Notes under the pieces: model-generated
Database searches by the model: none
Told to the model about the DNA's origin: nothing
The model's input: only the letters and a program-made list of their open reading frames with translations
Made by a program: the position numbers and the translations under genes
In this document: positions 1 to 8,336 of the stretch, piece after piece
Layout of the letters: each line of letters opens with the position of its first letter
Position numbering within the stretch: position 1 is the first letter of the stretch
Assembly: GCA_000174895.1 (NCBI GenBank)
Contig: ACOK01000003.1
Location: 4,416-47,962, forward strand
Direction of reading: 5' to 3'
DNA from: Ruminococcus flavefaciens FD-1
Lineage (GTDB): Bacteria; Bacillota; Clostridia; Oscillospirales; Ruminococcaceae
Length of the DNA: 43,547 nucleotides

Positions 1-2
1 AC

Positions 3-1514
3 GTTCGTCGATCCGTCAGTGACAAGGATAAGGGCAACAACAGTTTGTCCATTTCCGCACAGAAGGAGGAGTGTATCAGGTTTGTGGGAGAATGCGATTA
101 TCGTATCTATTGCGATGACGGCAAGTCGGGCAAAGATGTGATGCACCGTCCCGCATTTATGCAGATGATGAGCGATGCCCGTGAGGGACTTATCAGCAGA
201 ATCATCGTGAAAAAGTATGACCGTTTTAGCCGTAATATGCGTGAGTATCTCAATATCACGGACGAGCTTGACCGCTATGGTGTGACTGTTTACTCCCTCT
301 CTGAGCCGTTCAATACGGAAACAAAAGAGGGGCGTATGATGCGAAACAATCTGCTGAACTTCGCTGAGTTTGAGCGTGAGACGATCGCCGCAAGAGTGGC
401 AGATGCTTTCCAGACTAAGGCAAGGGAAACAGGCTTTTATCAGGGCGGTAAAGTTCAGTTCGGCTATACTCCCGAAAGAAGAACGGTGGGCGGCAAAACA
501 GGCTCGGTGCTTGTTCCCTCGGAGAATGCTGAGGCGGTGCGTGTGGCGTATGACCTGTATCAAAATCCCGATATGTCGCTCCTGAAAATCATTGATTATT
601 TCAAGGAAAATAACATCAATGTCACCAGAGCAACTCCACGCACCAAGACAGGTATTTCCAATATGGACAGGTCACACCTGAGCCGTATTCTTGAAAATCC
701 GCTGTATGTCCGTGCCGACAAAGAGGTCTATGCTTACTTTTCATCAAAGGGCTATGAAATGCTCGATGATATTGAAGCGTATGACGGTATTCACGGCTTG
801 TTCGTTCATGCAGGCGGTGAACAGGGATATTTTGTCAAGGTCGCATATCATGAGGGGCTTGTCCCAGCGGACACATGGCTGAGAGTTCAGGACAAGAAAA
901 GCCATAATCAGAAATTCAACAACAACGGTGTCGCACTCAACTCATGGCTTGTAGGTATGATGAAGTGTGGTAACTGCGGATATGCGATGCACATCAATCA
1001 CAGCACCAACAAGCAAGGCAGAACATACCGTTATTTTTACGACTACGGAAGAAAAACCATGACAGGGTGTTCCCATGATTACGCAACGGAGTTGAAGCCC
1101 GATCAGGTCGAAGATATTGTTTATAAGGAAATGTGCAAGCGTATTGAACAACTCGTTATCGCAAAGCACGAAAGCACAAAACCCGATCCCGACAGCGAAG
1201 CCGTGAGAACAGAGATCATCAAGGTCAATGAGGAGATCAACAAGTTAATGGGCAGGCTTGCCGATGCGGACGATGTGTTGTTCAGCTACATTCAGGACAG
1301 GGTGAGCAAGCTCCACGAACAGAAGTCGGCTCTTGAAAGAAAGCTCCAGACCAAAACCCGTAAGCGTAAGGCTATCGACACGAAACCGCTGGAGGAGCCG
1401 CTGAAAATATGGGATAGTCTGACGGTGCAGGAAAAGCATAATATCGCCGTCATGATGATCGATGTGGTCTATGTGAGCGACGAAAACGGCGTTGAGGTCG
1501 TTTTCAGCATATGA
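3..1514 (+). CDS. large serine recombinase / integrase, 5' end cut by window edge
   Basis: Site-specific DNA recombinase of the large serine (resolvase-invertase) family, which integrates or excises a mobile element. The open frame runs to the window edge, and the residues before the first TTG (position 45) still read as recombinase (R-R-S-V-S-D-K...SLSISAQ), so the true start lies upstream. An N-terminal resolvase domain (DDGKSGKD, KYDRFSRN, FAEFERETIAARV) is followed by the Recombinase domain (GYTPERR... near base 460). A zinc ribbon with MKCGNCGYAM near base 960 and a later GCSH comes next, then a Lys/Glu-rich coiled coil (about bases 1190-1370), the usual order for Firmicute conjugative-element integrases. 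The catalytic Ser is probably the one in R-R-S at the window edge. The gene reads toward the element/chromosome junction about 50 bp downstream. The rest of the element lies to the left, outside the window. Confidence 0.93.
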   Translation, partial: VRRSVSDKDKGNNSLSISAQKEECIRFVGECDYRIYCDDGKSGKDVMHRPAFMQMMSDAREGLISRIIVKKYDRFSRNMREYLNITDELDRYGVTVYSLSEPFNTETKEGRMMRNNLLNFAEFERETIAARVADAFQTKARETGFYQGGKVQFGYTPERRTVGGKTGSVLVPSENAEAVRVAYDLYQNPDMSLLKIIDYFKENNINVTRATPRTKTGISNMDRSHLSRILENPLYVRADKEVYAYFSSKGYEMLDDIEAYDGIHGLFVHAGGEQGYFVKVAYHEGLVPADTWLRVQDKKSHNQKFNNNGVALNSWLVGMMKCGNCGYAMHINHSTNKQGRTYRYFYDYGRKTMTGCSHDYATELKPDQVEDIVYKEMCKRIEQLVIAKHESTKPDPDSEAVRTEIIKVNEEINKLMGRLADADDVLFSYIQDRVSKLHEQKSALERKLQTKTRKRKAIDTKPLEEPLKIWDSLTVQEKHNIAVMMIDVVYVSDENGVEVVFSI

Positions 1515-1538
1515 AAAAACAGCGTATTTACGCTGTTT
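1513..1538. terminator. hairpin terminator between recombinase and broken GH26 gene
   Basis: Arms AAACAGCG (1517-1524) and CGCTGTTT (1531-1538) form an 8-bp stem with a 6-nt loop. Read on the minus strand the stem is followed by six T, so it should stop transcription leaving the truncated GH26 gene. On the plus strand, after the recombinase stop codon, the T-run is only three bases, so termination there would be weaker. Confidence 0.6.
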
Positions 1539-1540
1539 GA

Positions 1541-1568
1541 AGCAGTTGTGAAGGTGTTGCGTTGGGCG
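1541..1568. other. probable element/chromosome attachment junction inside a GH26 gene
   Basis: Left of this stretch lie the recombinase and its terminator; right of it, in antisense, the GH26 mannanase reading frame stops resembling its family. The last family-like residues on the minus strand are D-V-N-G-G-W-Y (to about 1568). The family then usually continues Pro-Gly-Asp, but here it reads A-Q-R-N-T-F. The crossover point is therefore within about 1541-1568. The exact core cannot be set without the other end of the element or an uninterrupted allele. Confidence 0.6.
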
Positions 1569-2719
1569 TACCAGCCGCCGTTGACATCTCCGCAGTAGCC
1601 AAGGCTCCAGATAAGATTGTCAAGACCCCAGTAATTGGTGTAGCGGTCGTACATTATACGCCACAGCTTCTTGAAGTTCTCGGCACCGCCTTTGCCCCAC
1701 CAGAACCACTTTCCGTCGAATTCGTGGAATGGTCTCCATACAACGGGGACACCCTGTTTCTGGAGCTCCTGAAGTGCCTTTGCGCCCTTGTCCATTCCTG
1801 CGATAAGAGCGTTATATTCGGCAGTACCCTCAGTGAGAGCTGCGCTCCAGTTGAGGTCACTGTTCATAGCTTCGGTGTGGCTGCCGCTGAAATTGCTTCC
1901 GCAGTGCCAGCATATCGTAACGATACCGCCTTTGTCGTACCACTTTTTTGCACGGCGGTTGCAGCCTGCAAAGTCGTCACCCATGTAGTCAAGTCCACGG
2001 AGAGCAGGATATTTTCCGCTGGCATTTTTGATTATGTCGAATTCATAATCTTCGCTTCCCATCCATGTTGACTCCTGCTGGCCTGAGATAACATGATTGC
2101 CGTAGGTGTCGCACAGGAAGTTGTAAAGCGACTGAGCCTGAGCGGAAGCTTTCGGGTTTGAAAGCTTTCCGCCGCCCGTATATGCTGAAAAATCCCCTTT
2201 TTCGATAAGCAGTGAGTCAATCATCGTCCATCCCCATGATGCCTCAACAGCAATATCGTTTTCCCCTTGATTCAGCACAGCACTTATGCTGACGGTGCTG
2301 AATTGCTCATCGCCTGTATATTCACAGAATATCTCACCCGCATTTTTACCATTTACGATAACGTTCTGGTATTTTCCGTCCTCGTCGTATGGCTGGCAGT
2401 AGCGGAGAGTTATTCTGTGCATACCAGACTCGGCAGCGTTGACTTTTACCGTTACTGTGTTGCCGCCGTCTTTAAGGTCGACAGCCTGTCCTGCGCTGGC
2501 GCCTTTCACTGAGATTATTTCGGCTTCGTTTTCGCCGGAATTGCTGATAGTACCCTCTTCAAATTCGTACTGACTTCCTGCCGCATTTGTCTGCAATGGG
2601 ACTAATGGTAATGTTCCCATAAGCATTGCGGAGGACATCATCAATGACAGTAATTTTTTCATTATAATATCACCTCTTAAAAGAATCACGGATATTCCGC
2701 TGCGTTTACTTCTGACTAT

Positions 2720-2809
2720 ATTATACAGCATCATGAACCGACATAGAATAACCTTTCGTTCCAAAAAGCTGCATTTTTGTCTCAATTTCACTTGTGGGAT
2801 AAAAGTGCA
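2720..2809 (-). promoter_or_regulatory. promoter and palindromic activator-type site of the GH26 gene
   Basis: On the minus strand a TATAAT -10 box lies at 2725-2720. No good -35 is present at the right spacing, which fits activator dependence. Upstream lies an inverted repeat: arm TGCATTTTTGTCTCA at 2770-2784 and arm TGGGATAAAAGTGCA at 2795-2809 (12 of 15 positions pair, 10-nt spacer). The proximal arm is preceded by CCAAAAAGC (2761-2769). The same arrangement, with the same 45-bp distance from -10 to arm, precedes the esterase-mannanase gene near 37735-37828. Confidence 0.6.
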
Positions 2810-2950
2810 GTTCTGATGAGGCTGTCAGATATCTTACTGTAAGTGATCACCTAATTGCTTTACTGAATGTTCCGATTGTGCAATGATCACATCTGCAAGT
2901 GCGTGGGATAGTACAAAATGCTGAAATAAATTTTATTTTTGGAAAAAGCG

Positions 2951-3000
2951 TTGACGCTGTGTCAGAATATTGCTAAAATAACTATAGTGACACGATGTCA
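2951..3000 (+). promoter_or_regulatory. promoter with TetR-type operator for the regulator/reductase operon
   Basis: -35 TTGACG (2951-2956), a 17-bp spacer and -10 TAAAAT (2974-2979). Just downstream the palindrome TGACA-CGA-TGTCA (2988-3000) overlaps the expected transcription start. A further TGTGTCA (2959-2965) lies in the spacer. This is a typical place for autorepression by the TetR protein encoded next; that pairing is an inference. Confidence 0.65.
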
Positions 3001-3042
3001 GAACACAATGCGGTCTGTATGATCAAGAAAGGGGAAGTGTTC

Positions 3043-3672
3043 ATGCCTAAGGGATCACCCGAGCTTACAGCTTCACGAAAAGAGGAGATAATCAACGCCT
3101 GTGAAAAGCTCTATCAGACTATGAGCTTCAAGGAGATAACTATCAAGGAAATTGGCGCTGTTACGTCGTTTACACGTACATCCATATACAATTATTTTCA
3201 GACGAAAGAGGAGATATTCCTTGCGCTGATGCAGCGTGAATACGAGAACTGGGCAGCGGAAATGAATGCTCTTGCCGAGAATAATGAAAGTATGTCAGCC
3301 GATGAATTTGCGGATGCCGTCGCTCATTCTCTCGAAAGCCATGAACAGCTTCTGAAGCTGCTGGCGATGAATCACTACGACATGGAGGAAAATTCACGCC
3401 CCGAGCGTCTGACTGAATTCAAAGTGGCTTACGGCGCTTCACTGGATGCTGTCAGGGGCTGCGTGAGAAAATTCTTTCCGGAAACGGACTGCGAAAGCTT
3501 TATTTTCGTCTTTTTTCCGTTTCTTTTCGGAGTCTATCCATATTCGGTGGCGACGGAAAAACAGCTCAGCGCAATGCGTGAGGCGAATATGAAATTCAGA
3601 ATGCACAGTATTTACGAGATAATTTATTCCTGCGTTATGCAGTTACTGGGAGGTAAAAATGAAGTACACTAA
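3043..3672 (+). CDS. TetR/AcrR family transcriptional regulator
   Basis: DNA-binding regulator of about 209 residues, the usual TetR length. The N-terminal helix-turn-helix is clear: SRKEEIINACEKLY followed by FKEITIKEIG and TRTSIYNYFQTKEEIF. The C-terminal ligand-binding half (about 60-209) is helical and not specific enough to name an effector. ATG at 3043 was chosen because AAAGGGG lies 8-10 bases before it; an in-frame ATG at 3019 is possible. Its 3' end overlaps the start of the aldo/keto reductase by 14 bases, so the two are translated together. The palindrome at 2988-3000 suggests that it represses its own operon and releases it in response to a reactive or toxic compound. Confidence 0.9.
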   Translation: MPKGSPELTASRKEEIINACEKLYQTMSFKEITIKEIGAVTSFTRTSIYNYFQTKEEIFLALMQREYENWAAEMNALAENNESMSADEFADAVAHSLESHEQLLKLLAMNHYDMEENSRPERLTEFKVAYGASLDAVRGCVRKFFPETDCESFIFVFFPFLFGVYPYSVATEKQLSAMREANMKFRMHSIYEIIYSCVMQLLGGKNEVH

Positions 3673-4696
3673 ACTTGGAAATTCAGACCTTAATGTATCA
3701 AGGATATGTATGGGCTGCATGGGCTTCGGCGACTCTAAAAATGGTCAGCACTCATGGACTCTTGATGAAGAGCATTCCCGTGAGATAATAAAGCGTGGAC
3801 TTGACCTTGGAGTGAATTTCTACGATACCGCTATAGGTTATCAGTCGGGCACAAGTGAACAGTACGTAGGCAGAGCGCTCCGTGATTTTGCAAAGCGTGA
3901 CGATGTAGTTGTTGCTACAAAATTCCTGCCGAGAACTCCCGAGGATATTGCCACAGGCATAACAGGTCAGCAGCATATCGAACGCATGATAAACAAAAGC
4001 CTTGAAAATTTAGGAATGGACTACGTTGACCTCTACATATATCATATGTGGGACTGGAATACTCCCGTATACGACATCATGGATGGTCTCAACCGTATAG
4101 TCAGGGCTGGAAAAGCCCGTTATATCGGAATTTCCAACTGCTATGCATGGCAGCTTGCAAAGGCTAATGCTCTTGCTGAGAAGGAGGGTTTTGCAAAGTT
4201 TGTCAGCGTGCAGGGACATTATAATCTCATCTTCCGTGAGGAGGAGAGGGAGATGGCTATGCTGTGCAATGAGGACAACATCGCTATGACTCCATACAGT
4301 GCACTCGCAAGCGGACGTCTTGCACGTCTTCCCGGCGAGACCTCAAAACGTGCCGAGGAGGACAGCTACGCAAAATTCAAGTATGATGCCACTAAGGAAC
4401 AGGACGAAGTCATCATCAGACGAGTGGCAGAACTTGCTGAAAAGCACGGCGTGTCAATGACTGAGATCTCCCTTGCATGGCTTCTCACAAAGGTCACATC
4501 TCCCGTTGTGGGCGCAACAAAAATGCATCACATAGAGGGAGCTGCAAAGGCTGTGGATGTTGAACTTGCAGCTGATGAGATAGTATATCTGGAGGAGCCA
4601 TATGTTCCGCATTCGCTGGCAGGTGTAATGGCGCAGAACAAGCCGGCTGAAAAGAACGAAAAGCACGTCTGGTCAACAGGAAATCAGAAGATATAA
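3659..4696 (+). CDS. aldo/keto reductase
   Basis: NADPH-dependent oxidoreductase of the aldo/keto reductase superfamily, 345 residues, cytoplasmic. The catalytic tetrad can be placed: Asp56 and Tyr61 in FYDTAIGY, Lys88 in VVATKF and His129 in YIYHMWDW. GKARYIGISN and the late segment ISLAWLLTKVTSPVVGATK, which contacts the cofactor, are typical. The start has a GGGAGG site within the TetR 3' end. It is followed 25 bases later by an exported flavodoxin gene, so the operon joins a regulator with two redox proteins. The substrate cannot be told; detoxification of carbonyls or quinones is a guess from context. Confidence 0.93.
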   Translation: MKYTKLGNSDLNVSRICMGCMGFGDSKNGQHSWTLDEEHSREIIKRGLDLGVNFYDTAIGYQSGTSEQYVGRALRDFAKRDDVVVATKFLPRTPEDIATGITGQQHIERMINKSLENLGMDYVDLYIYHMWDWNTPVYDIMDGLNRIVRAGKARYIGISNCYAWQLAKANALAEKEGFAKFVSVQGHYNLIFREEEREMAMLCNEDNIAMTPYSALASGRLARLPGETSKRAEEDSYAKFKYDATKEQDEVIIRRVAELAEKHGVSMTEISLAWLLTKVTSPVVGATKMHHIEGAAKAVDVELAADEIVYLEEPYVPHSLAGVMAQNKPAEKNEKHVWSTGNQKI

Positions 4697-4721
4697 CCAT
4701 AAAATCTGAAAGGAGAATATC

Positions 4722-5468
4722 ATGAAAAAACTATTATCCATCATAGCGTCGGGAATAATGTTTGCGTCGCTTTCGGGATTCGATACTCATGATACAGCGG
4801 ATACTGACGCAGTTTCCGCAGCGACGGGTGAAGTCAGTTTTACTGCTGATGACCTTCAGAATCTTCAGGATTTTCTCCTTGGAAGACCTGCGAAAGAAGA
4901 ACTTGACGGCAAGCCTTACGACCTCAACGGCGACGGTGTCTGGGACGTTTTCGATCTTTGCCTTATGAGGCAGAAAGTCGGAAAGGGTACGGATACTCAG
5001 TCCGACAATGACACTATCGTTGTGTATTTCTCACGCACGGGCAATACCGAAAAGATAGCAGAATACCTTATTGATATAACAGGCGCTGACAGTTATGTCA
5101 TAGAGGCGGCTGTGCCCTATACCGACGAGGATATCGCCTACAACAATTCCGGATGCCGTGCAAATCAGGAACAGAACGACAAGACCGTCCGTCCTGAGAT
5201 AGCTGAACCGATTGCATCACTTGACAGCTATGATACAGTATTCCTCGGCTATCCTATATGGTGGGGACAGGAACCTCGCATAATCGATACATTCCTCGAA
5301 AGCTACGACTTCTCCGACAAGACGGTGATACCGTTCTGCACTTCGGGAAGCAGCGGTATCGGCACAAGCGAAAGGAACATAGGCGCTCTTGTGCCGATAG
5401 GAAAGCAGCTGACAGGAAAGCGTTTTGCAGCCAAGTGCATCAAAGAGCGATGTCGAAACATGGTATGA
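4722..5468 (+). CDS. exported flavodoxin with dockerin-like module; C-terminus frameshifted
   Basis: Probable FMN-binding redox protein outside the membrane. Residues 1-20 resemble a signal or lipoprotein-like leader (MKKLLSIIASGIMFASLSGF). Residues about 42-86 are a dockerin-like module with one clear calcium loop (DLNGDGVWDVFDLCLMR). From about residue 97 a flavodoxin fold begins (VVYFSRTGNTEKIAEYL, the phosphate loop), with GYPIWWGQEPR and FCTSGSSGIGTS. The frame stops at 5468 after KERCRNMV. If one base is removed near 5433-5434 the frame instead continues SASKSDVETWYDS and ends LPLTDK at 5493, which looks like a normal flavodoxin end. A one-base insertion, or a sequencing error, is therefore likely. 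AGGAG precedes the ATG. Confidence 0.85.
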   Translation: MKKLLSIIASGIMFASLSGFDTHDTADTDAVSAATGEVSFTADDLQNLQDFLLGRPAKEELDGKPYDLNGDGVWDVFDLCLMRQKVGKGTDTQSDNDTIVVYFSRTGNTEKIAEYLIDITGADSYVIEAAVPYTDEDIAYNNSGCRANQEQNDKTVRPEIAEPIASLDSYDTVFLGYPIWWGQEPRIIDTFLESYDFSDKTVIPFCTSGSSGIGTSERNIGALVPIGKQLTGKRFAAKCIKERCRNMV

Positions 5469-5520
5469 TTCGCTTCCGCTTACAGATAAATAAGGATTTG
5501 TCTTCACAAGTTCTGACAGA

Positions 5521-5556
5521 AAACGGTCTCATCTAAAAAACGGTGAGACCGTTTTT
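5521..5556 (+). terminator. rho-independent terminator of the regulator/reductase/flavodoxin operon
   Basis: AAACGGTCTCA (5521-5531) pairs with TGAGACCGTTT (5544-5554) across a loop rich in A, and the arm runs into five T (5552-5556). It sits just after the corrected flavodoxin stop codon at 5493. Confidence 0.9.
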
Positions 5557-5562
5557 GCGTTG

Positions 5563-5591
5563 TTGCACAGCGTAACAGAGTGTGGTATAAT
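5563..5591 (+). promoter_or_regulatory. promoter for dinB and the WYL regulator
   Basis: TATAAT at 5586-5591 is preceded by TGG, making an extended -10. A weak -35 TTGCAC (5563-5568) lies 17 bp upstream. A leader of about 64 bases follows before the AAAGGAGG of dinB. No LexA/DinR-like box was recognised. Confidence 0.6.
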
Positions 5592-5661
5592 ATTCGTAAT
5601 AACTATTGCTGACAAGGAAATCCCGGAGTCGGTCGGAGAACAATGTAAAGGAGGCGGAGCA

Positions 5662-6912
5662 ATGCAGCAGATTATAATTCATGTGGATATGGATGCATTC
5701 TATGCATCTGTGGAAATGCGTGATGATCCTCGGCTGAGGGGGAAGCCGCTGATAATCGGTTCGCTTCCCAATGAACGGGGAGTTGTGGCGACTTGCAGCT
5801 ATGAAGCACGAAAATACGGCATCCGCTCCGCTATGAATATAAAGGAAGCCTACCGCCGCTGTCCTCACGGGATATATATGCATCCCAATTTCTATAAGTA
5901 CAAGGCAGTTTCCGAACAGCTTCACAGGATCTGGAATACCTATGCCTCTGCATCGCAGACGATAGCACTTGATGAGGCTTATCTCGATGTTACGGATACG
6001 GCGAAAAACTGGGAGACCGCACGGCAGTTCGCTCACACTATAAAGCAGCGTACAAAAGACGAACTTGGGCTTAACTGTTCCGTGGGAGTGGCCTACTCAA
6101 AGACGGCGGCGAAGACTGCCAGCGAGGAGAAAAAGCCCAACGGGTATTTTGAGATCCCCACACCGGAAGCGTTTGTAGATCTCATCATCGACCGGGATGT
6201 GCGTGTGCTGTACACTGTGGGTGCGAAAACAGCGAAGAAGCTTCACGCTGCGGGCATTCATACAGTCCGTGATATCCGTGAAAATACGGACGAGGTCATA
6301 AGGCTTTGCGGAAAGCACGGACAGTGGATAACTCAGATCGCTTTCGGCATTGATGACCGTAAAGTCACGCCCTACCGCCCCGAGGATGCAAAGTCTATCG
6401 GGCGTGAGGTTACGTTCCAGAAGGACGTGTCGGATTATGCGGTTTTGCGTGATATACTTGTGCTCCTTGCCTTCTGCGTTGAGCATCGTGCAAAGCGTGT
6501 GGGCTTGCAGGGCAGAGGAGTGACGCTGAAGCTGACATACGCTGATATGAAGCAGATCTCACGTTCACATACGATACCGCAGACAGATTCGGCTGTCACG
6601 ATTTTCTGTGAGACTGCCGGAATGCTCGAACAGGTGGAGCAGAGACCTGTCAGGCTGATCGGTGCGGGGCTTTACAATCTTACAGGAGAAGAGGAAGAGC
6701 GGCAGCTGACCTTTGACGATATCATCGATGACGGAATAATCGTCGATGAGGATGTGCGAGGTCAGCTTCTGGCGGATCTTCAGCAGCGCTATGGGCTGGA
6801 TTTTGCCGCAAATCTGGAGAAGATCTATCACTATGAGATACTGCATAAGACTGTGGAATACATGAGAAAATACAATCTGCATCGCAGAGAGAACGGAGGC
6901 GGAGAGCGTTGA
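5662..6912 (+). CDS. dinB: DNA polymerase IV (Y-family translesion polymerase)
   Basis: Error-prone polymerase that extends past damaged or mispaired templates. It has 416 residues, normal for DinB. The catalytic palm motifs are visible: HVDMDAFYASVE (metal-binding Asp9 and Asp11) and IALDEAYLDVT (Asp104-Glu105). NCSVGVAYSKTAAKTASEEKKP is the conserved finger/palm segment. A helix-hairpin-helix follows (YTVGAKTAKKLHAAGI), then the little-finger domain. I find no clear clamp-binding peptide at the C-terminus. The ATG at 5662 has AAAGGAGG before it. The stop overlaps the TTG start of the next gene by four bases (TTGA), so the two are coupled. Confidence 0.95.
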   Translation: MQQIIIHVDMDAFYASVEMRDDPRLRGKPLIIGSLPNERGVVATCSYEARKYGIRSAMNIKEAYRRCPHGIYMHPNFYKYKAVSEQLHRIWNTYASASQTIALDEAYLDVTDTAKNWETARQFAHTIKQRTKDELGLNCSVGVAYSKTAAKTASEEKKPNGYFEIPTPEAFVDLIIDRDVRVLYTVGAKTAKKLHAAGIHTVRDIRENTDEVIRLCGKHGQWITQIAFGIDDRKVTPYRPEDAKSIGREVTFQKDVSDYAVLRDILVLLAFCVEHRAKRVGLQGRGVTLKLTYADMKQISRSHTIPQTDSAVTIFCETAGMLEQVEQRPVRLIGAGLYNLTGEEEERQLTFDDIIDDGIIVDEDVRGQLLADLQQRYGLDFAANLEKIYHYEILHKTVEYMRKYNLHRRENGGGER

Positions 6913-7817
6913 AAATCGACAGGCTTATCGGCATACTGTCTTTACTTCTGCAAAGAGACAAGATCACATCCGCCGAACTTGCGGAAAAATTTGAGGTGTC
7001 ACGGCGGACTATTCTTCGTGACATCGAGACACTGAATCAGTCGGGGATCCCCGTGTTTGCAGAACAGGGACAGGGCGGCGGTATTTCGGTGATGGAAGGC
7101 TACAAGATGGACCGTACCCTGCTTTCCTCCGAGGATATGAGGGCGATCCTGTCCGGACTTCAAAGCCTTGACAGCGTCAGCGGCACGAACCGCTACCGCC
7201 GGCTGATGGAGAAGCTTTCGGCTGATGACAGATCATCTGCGGATGCGGACAATCACATCATCATCGACCTTTCAAGCTGGGACAAATCGGCGGTTGCAGA
7301 CAAGATAGAACTGATAAAGCAGGCGATCGAAAAGCGGCATATCATCGCATTCAGCTATTTTTCACCGAGCAGCGAAACACAGCGGAATATCGAGCCTTAT
7401 CATCTTGTGTTTCAGTGGTCGTCATGGTACGTGTGGGGATTCTGCACCGACCGTGGAGACTACCGTATGTTCAAGCTGACGAGGATGACGGAACTGAAAA
7501 TGACCGATGAAAAATGCGCAGACAGGGAAGTCCCCGAATACACCTGCGACAAGCTGAGGCATACAAAGGGCGAGATCGAGGCTCAGGTCAGATTTGACAG
7601 AAGTCAGAAATGGCGGCTTATCGATGAATTCGGCAAGGATATGCTTCATGCTGATGAAAACGGGGATTTCCTGATGACTCTCACATGGGAGGATGAACCT
7701 ACGTTTTACCGCTATATTCTGTCATTCGGAGACAGTGCCGAGATAGTCTCGCCTGATGAATACAGAAACGGATTTGCGGCTATTGTGAAGAATATCTGCG
7801 GCAGATATGAAACGTGA
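6909..7817 (+). CDS. WYL-domain transcriptional regulator
   Basis: YafY/PafC-type regulator of 302 residues. The N-terminal HTH_11 winged helix is plain (LLQRDKITSAELAEKFEVSRRTILRDIETLNQSGIPV), followed by the WYL sensor domain from about residue 130. Its motif lies at SSWYVWGFCTDRGDYRMFKLTRM (WYV in place of WYL). WYL domains bind small ligands or nucleic acid, and several family members respond to DNA damage. Translation starts with TTG at 6909, overlapping the dinB stop, so the pair probably shares control. Whether it regulates dinB or the small genes downstream is not visible. Confidence 0.9.
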   Translation: MKIDRLIGILSLLLQRDKITSAELAEKFEVSRRTILRDIETLNQSGIPVFAEQGQGGGISVMEGYKMDRTLLSSEDMRAILSGLQSLDSVSGTNRYRRLMEKLSADDRSSADADNHIIIDLSSWDKSAVADKIELIKQAIEKRHIIAFSYFSPSSETQRNIEPYHLVFQWSSWYVWGFCTDRGDYRMFKLTRMTELKMTDEKCADREVPEYTCDKLRHTKGEIEAQVRFDRSQKWRLIDEFGKDMLHADENGDFLMTLTWEDEPTFYRYILSFGDSAEIVSPDEYRNGFAAIVKNICGRYET

Positions 7818-7839
7818 CAGACTGTTGTCATATTTCATA

Positions 7840-7848
7840 TGTTACAAT
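7840..7848 (+). promoter_or_regulatory. candidate extended -10 promoter for the small-gene cluster
   Basis: TGTTACAAT (TG-N-TACAAT) lies in the 60-bp gap between the WYL gene and the GyrI-like gene. No convincing -35 hexamer was found at 16-18 bp. It would start transcription about 25 bases before the next ATG. Confidence 0.35.
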
Positions 7849-7877
7849 GTGTGTATCACTAAAAGGAGGTATGCGCA

Positions 7878-8327
7878 ATGCAGTACGAAACAGTAGAATT
7901 AAAGGAAACAAAGGTCGTGGGATTTACCGCAAGAACGAACAATTCTTCGCCCGATATGGGTGCAGTCATCGGCGGTCTGTGGCAGAGATTTTTCGCAGAC
8001 GGAGGATATGACGCTATCCCCGGTAAGGTCACAGGCAAGGCGATGGGCATTTACACCGACTATGAAAACAATGAGAACGGCGATTATACGGTAATGACGG
8101 GATGTGCCGTGAATGGCGGAACTCCCGAAGGATTTGAAGTCCGCACACTTCCTGCCGGCAGGTATGCTAAATTTGTGGTTGTCGGCAATATGGTCACAGC
8201 AGTAGGTGAATTCTGGCAGGATCTGTGGAAGATGCCCCTTGACCGCACCTATGTTTTCGACTTCGAGGAGTATCAGAATGCTGACCCCGAAAACTGCGAG
8301 ATACACATTTACATCGGTATAAGATAA
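7878..8327 (+). CDS. GyrI-like / effector-binding domain protein
   Basis: Stand-alone small-molecule-binding domain of the GyrI/SOUL-like superfamily, 149 residues. Recognisable parts are the opening YETVELKETKVVGF, then IGGLWQRFF, KAMGIYTDYENNENGDYTVMTGC and the closing FDFEEYQ...CEIHIYIGIR, the usual ending of this family. There is no DNA-binding part. AAAAGGAGG precedes the ATG by 7-8 bases. It is followed 9 bases later by a RidA gene, so these small genes form an operon. The ligand is unknown; family members bind hydrophobic drugs or hydrolyse certain electrophiles. Confidence 0.85.
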   Translation: MQYETVELKETKVVGFTARTNNSSPDMGAVIGGLWQRFFADGGYDAIPGKVTGKAMGIYTDYENNENGDYTVMTGCAVNGGTPEGFEVRTLPAGRYAKFVVVGNMVTAVGEFWQDLWKMPLDRTYVFDFEEYQNADPENCEIHIYIGIR

Positions 8328-8336
8328 GGAGCGGTT

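Larger units (their letters stand above)
1469..2662 (-). pseudogene. GH26 beta-mannanase with N-terminal CBM35-like module, truncated by element insertion
   Basis: Secreted endo-beta-1,4-mannanase, broken. Start ATG at 2662 was chosen for its ribosome site (AAGAGGTG on the minus strand, 2678-2671) and the signal peptide MKKLLSLMMSSAMLMGTLPL. Residues about 30-160 form a CBM35/CBM6-type beta-sandwich (RYCQPYDEDGKYQ, ASWGW), which is closely matched at the N-terminus of the minus-strand gene at 34900-37710. GH26 follows from about residue 165, with RPFHEFDGKWFWWGKGG holding the presumed acid/base Glu314. After residue about 365 (GGWY) the frame enters the integrated element and reads about 30 unrelated residues antisense to the recombinase 3' end. 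The nucleophile Glu and the rest of the barrel are missing, so the product should be inactive. The lost 3' part should lie beyond the element's far end. Confidence 0.88.

Noticed and set aside
1562..2071. 169-residue plus-strand frame opposite the GH26 remnant
   Set aside because: Antisense shadow; no family likeness and no start site, while the minus frame has clear GH26 and CBM motifs.
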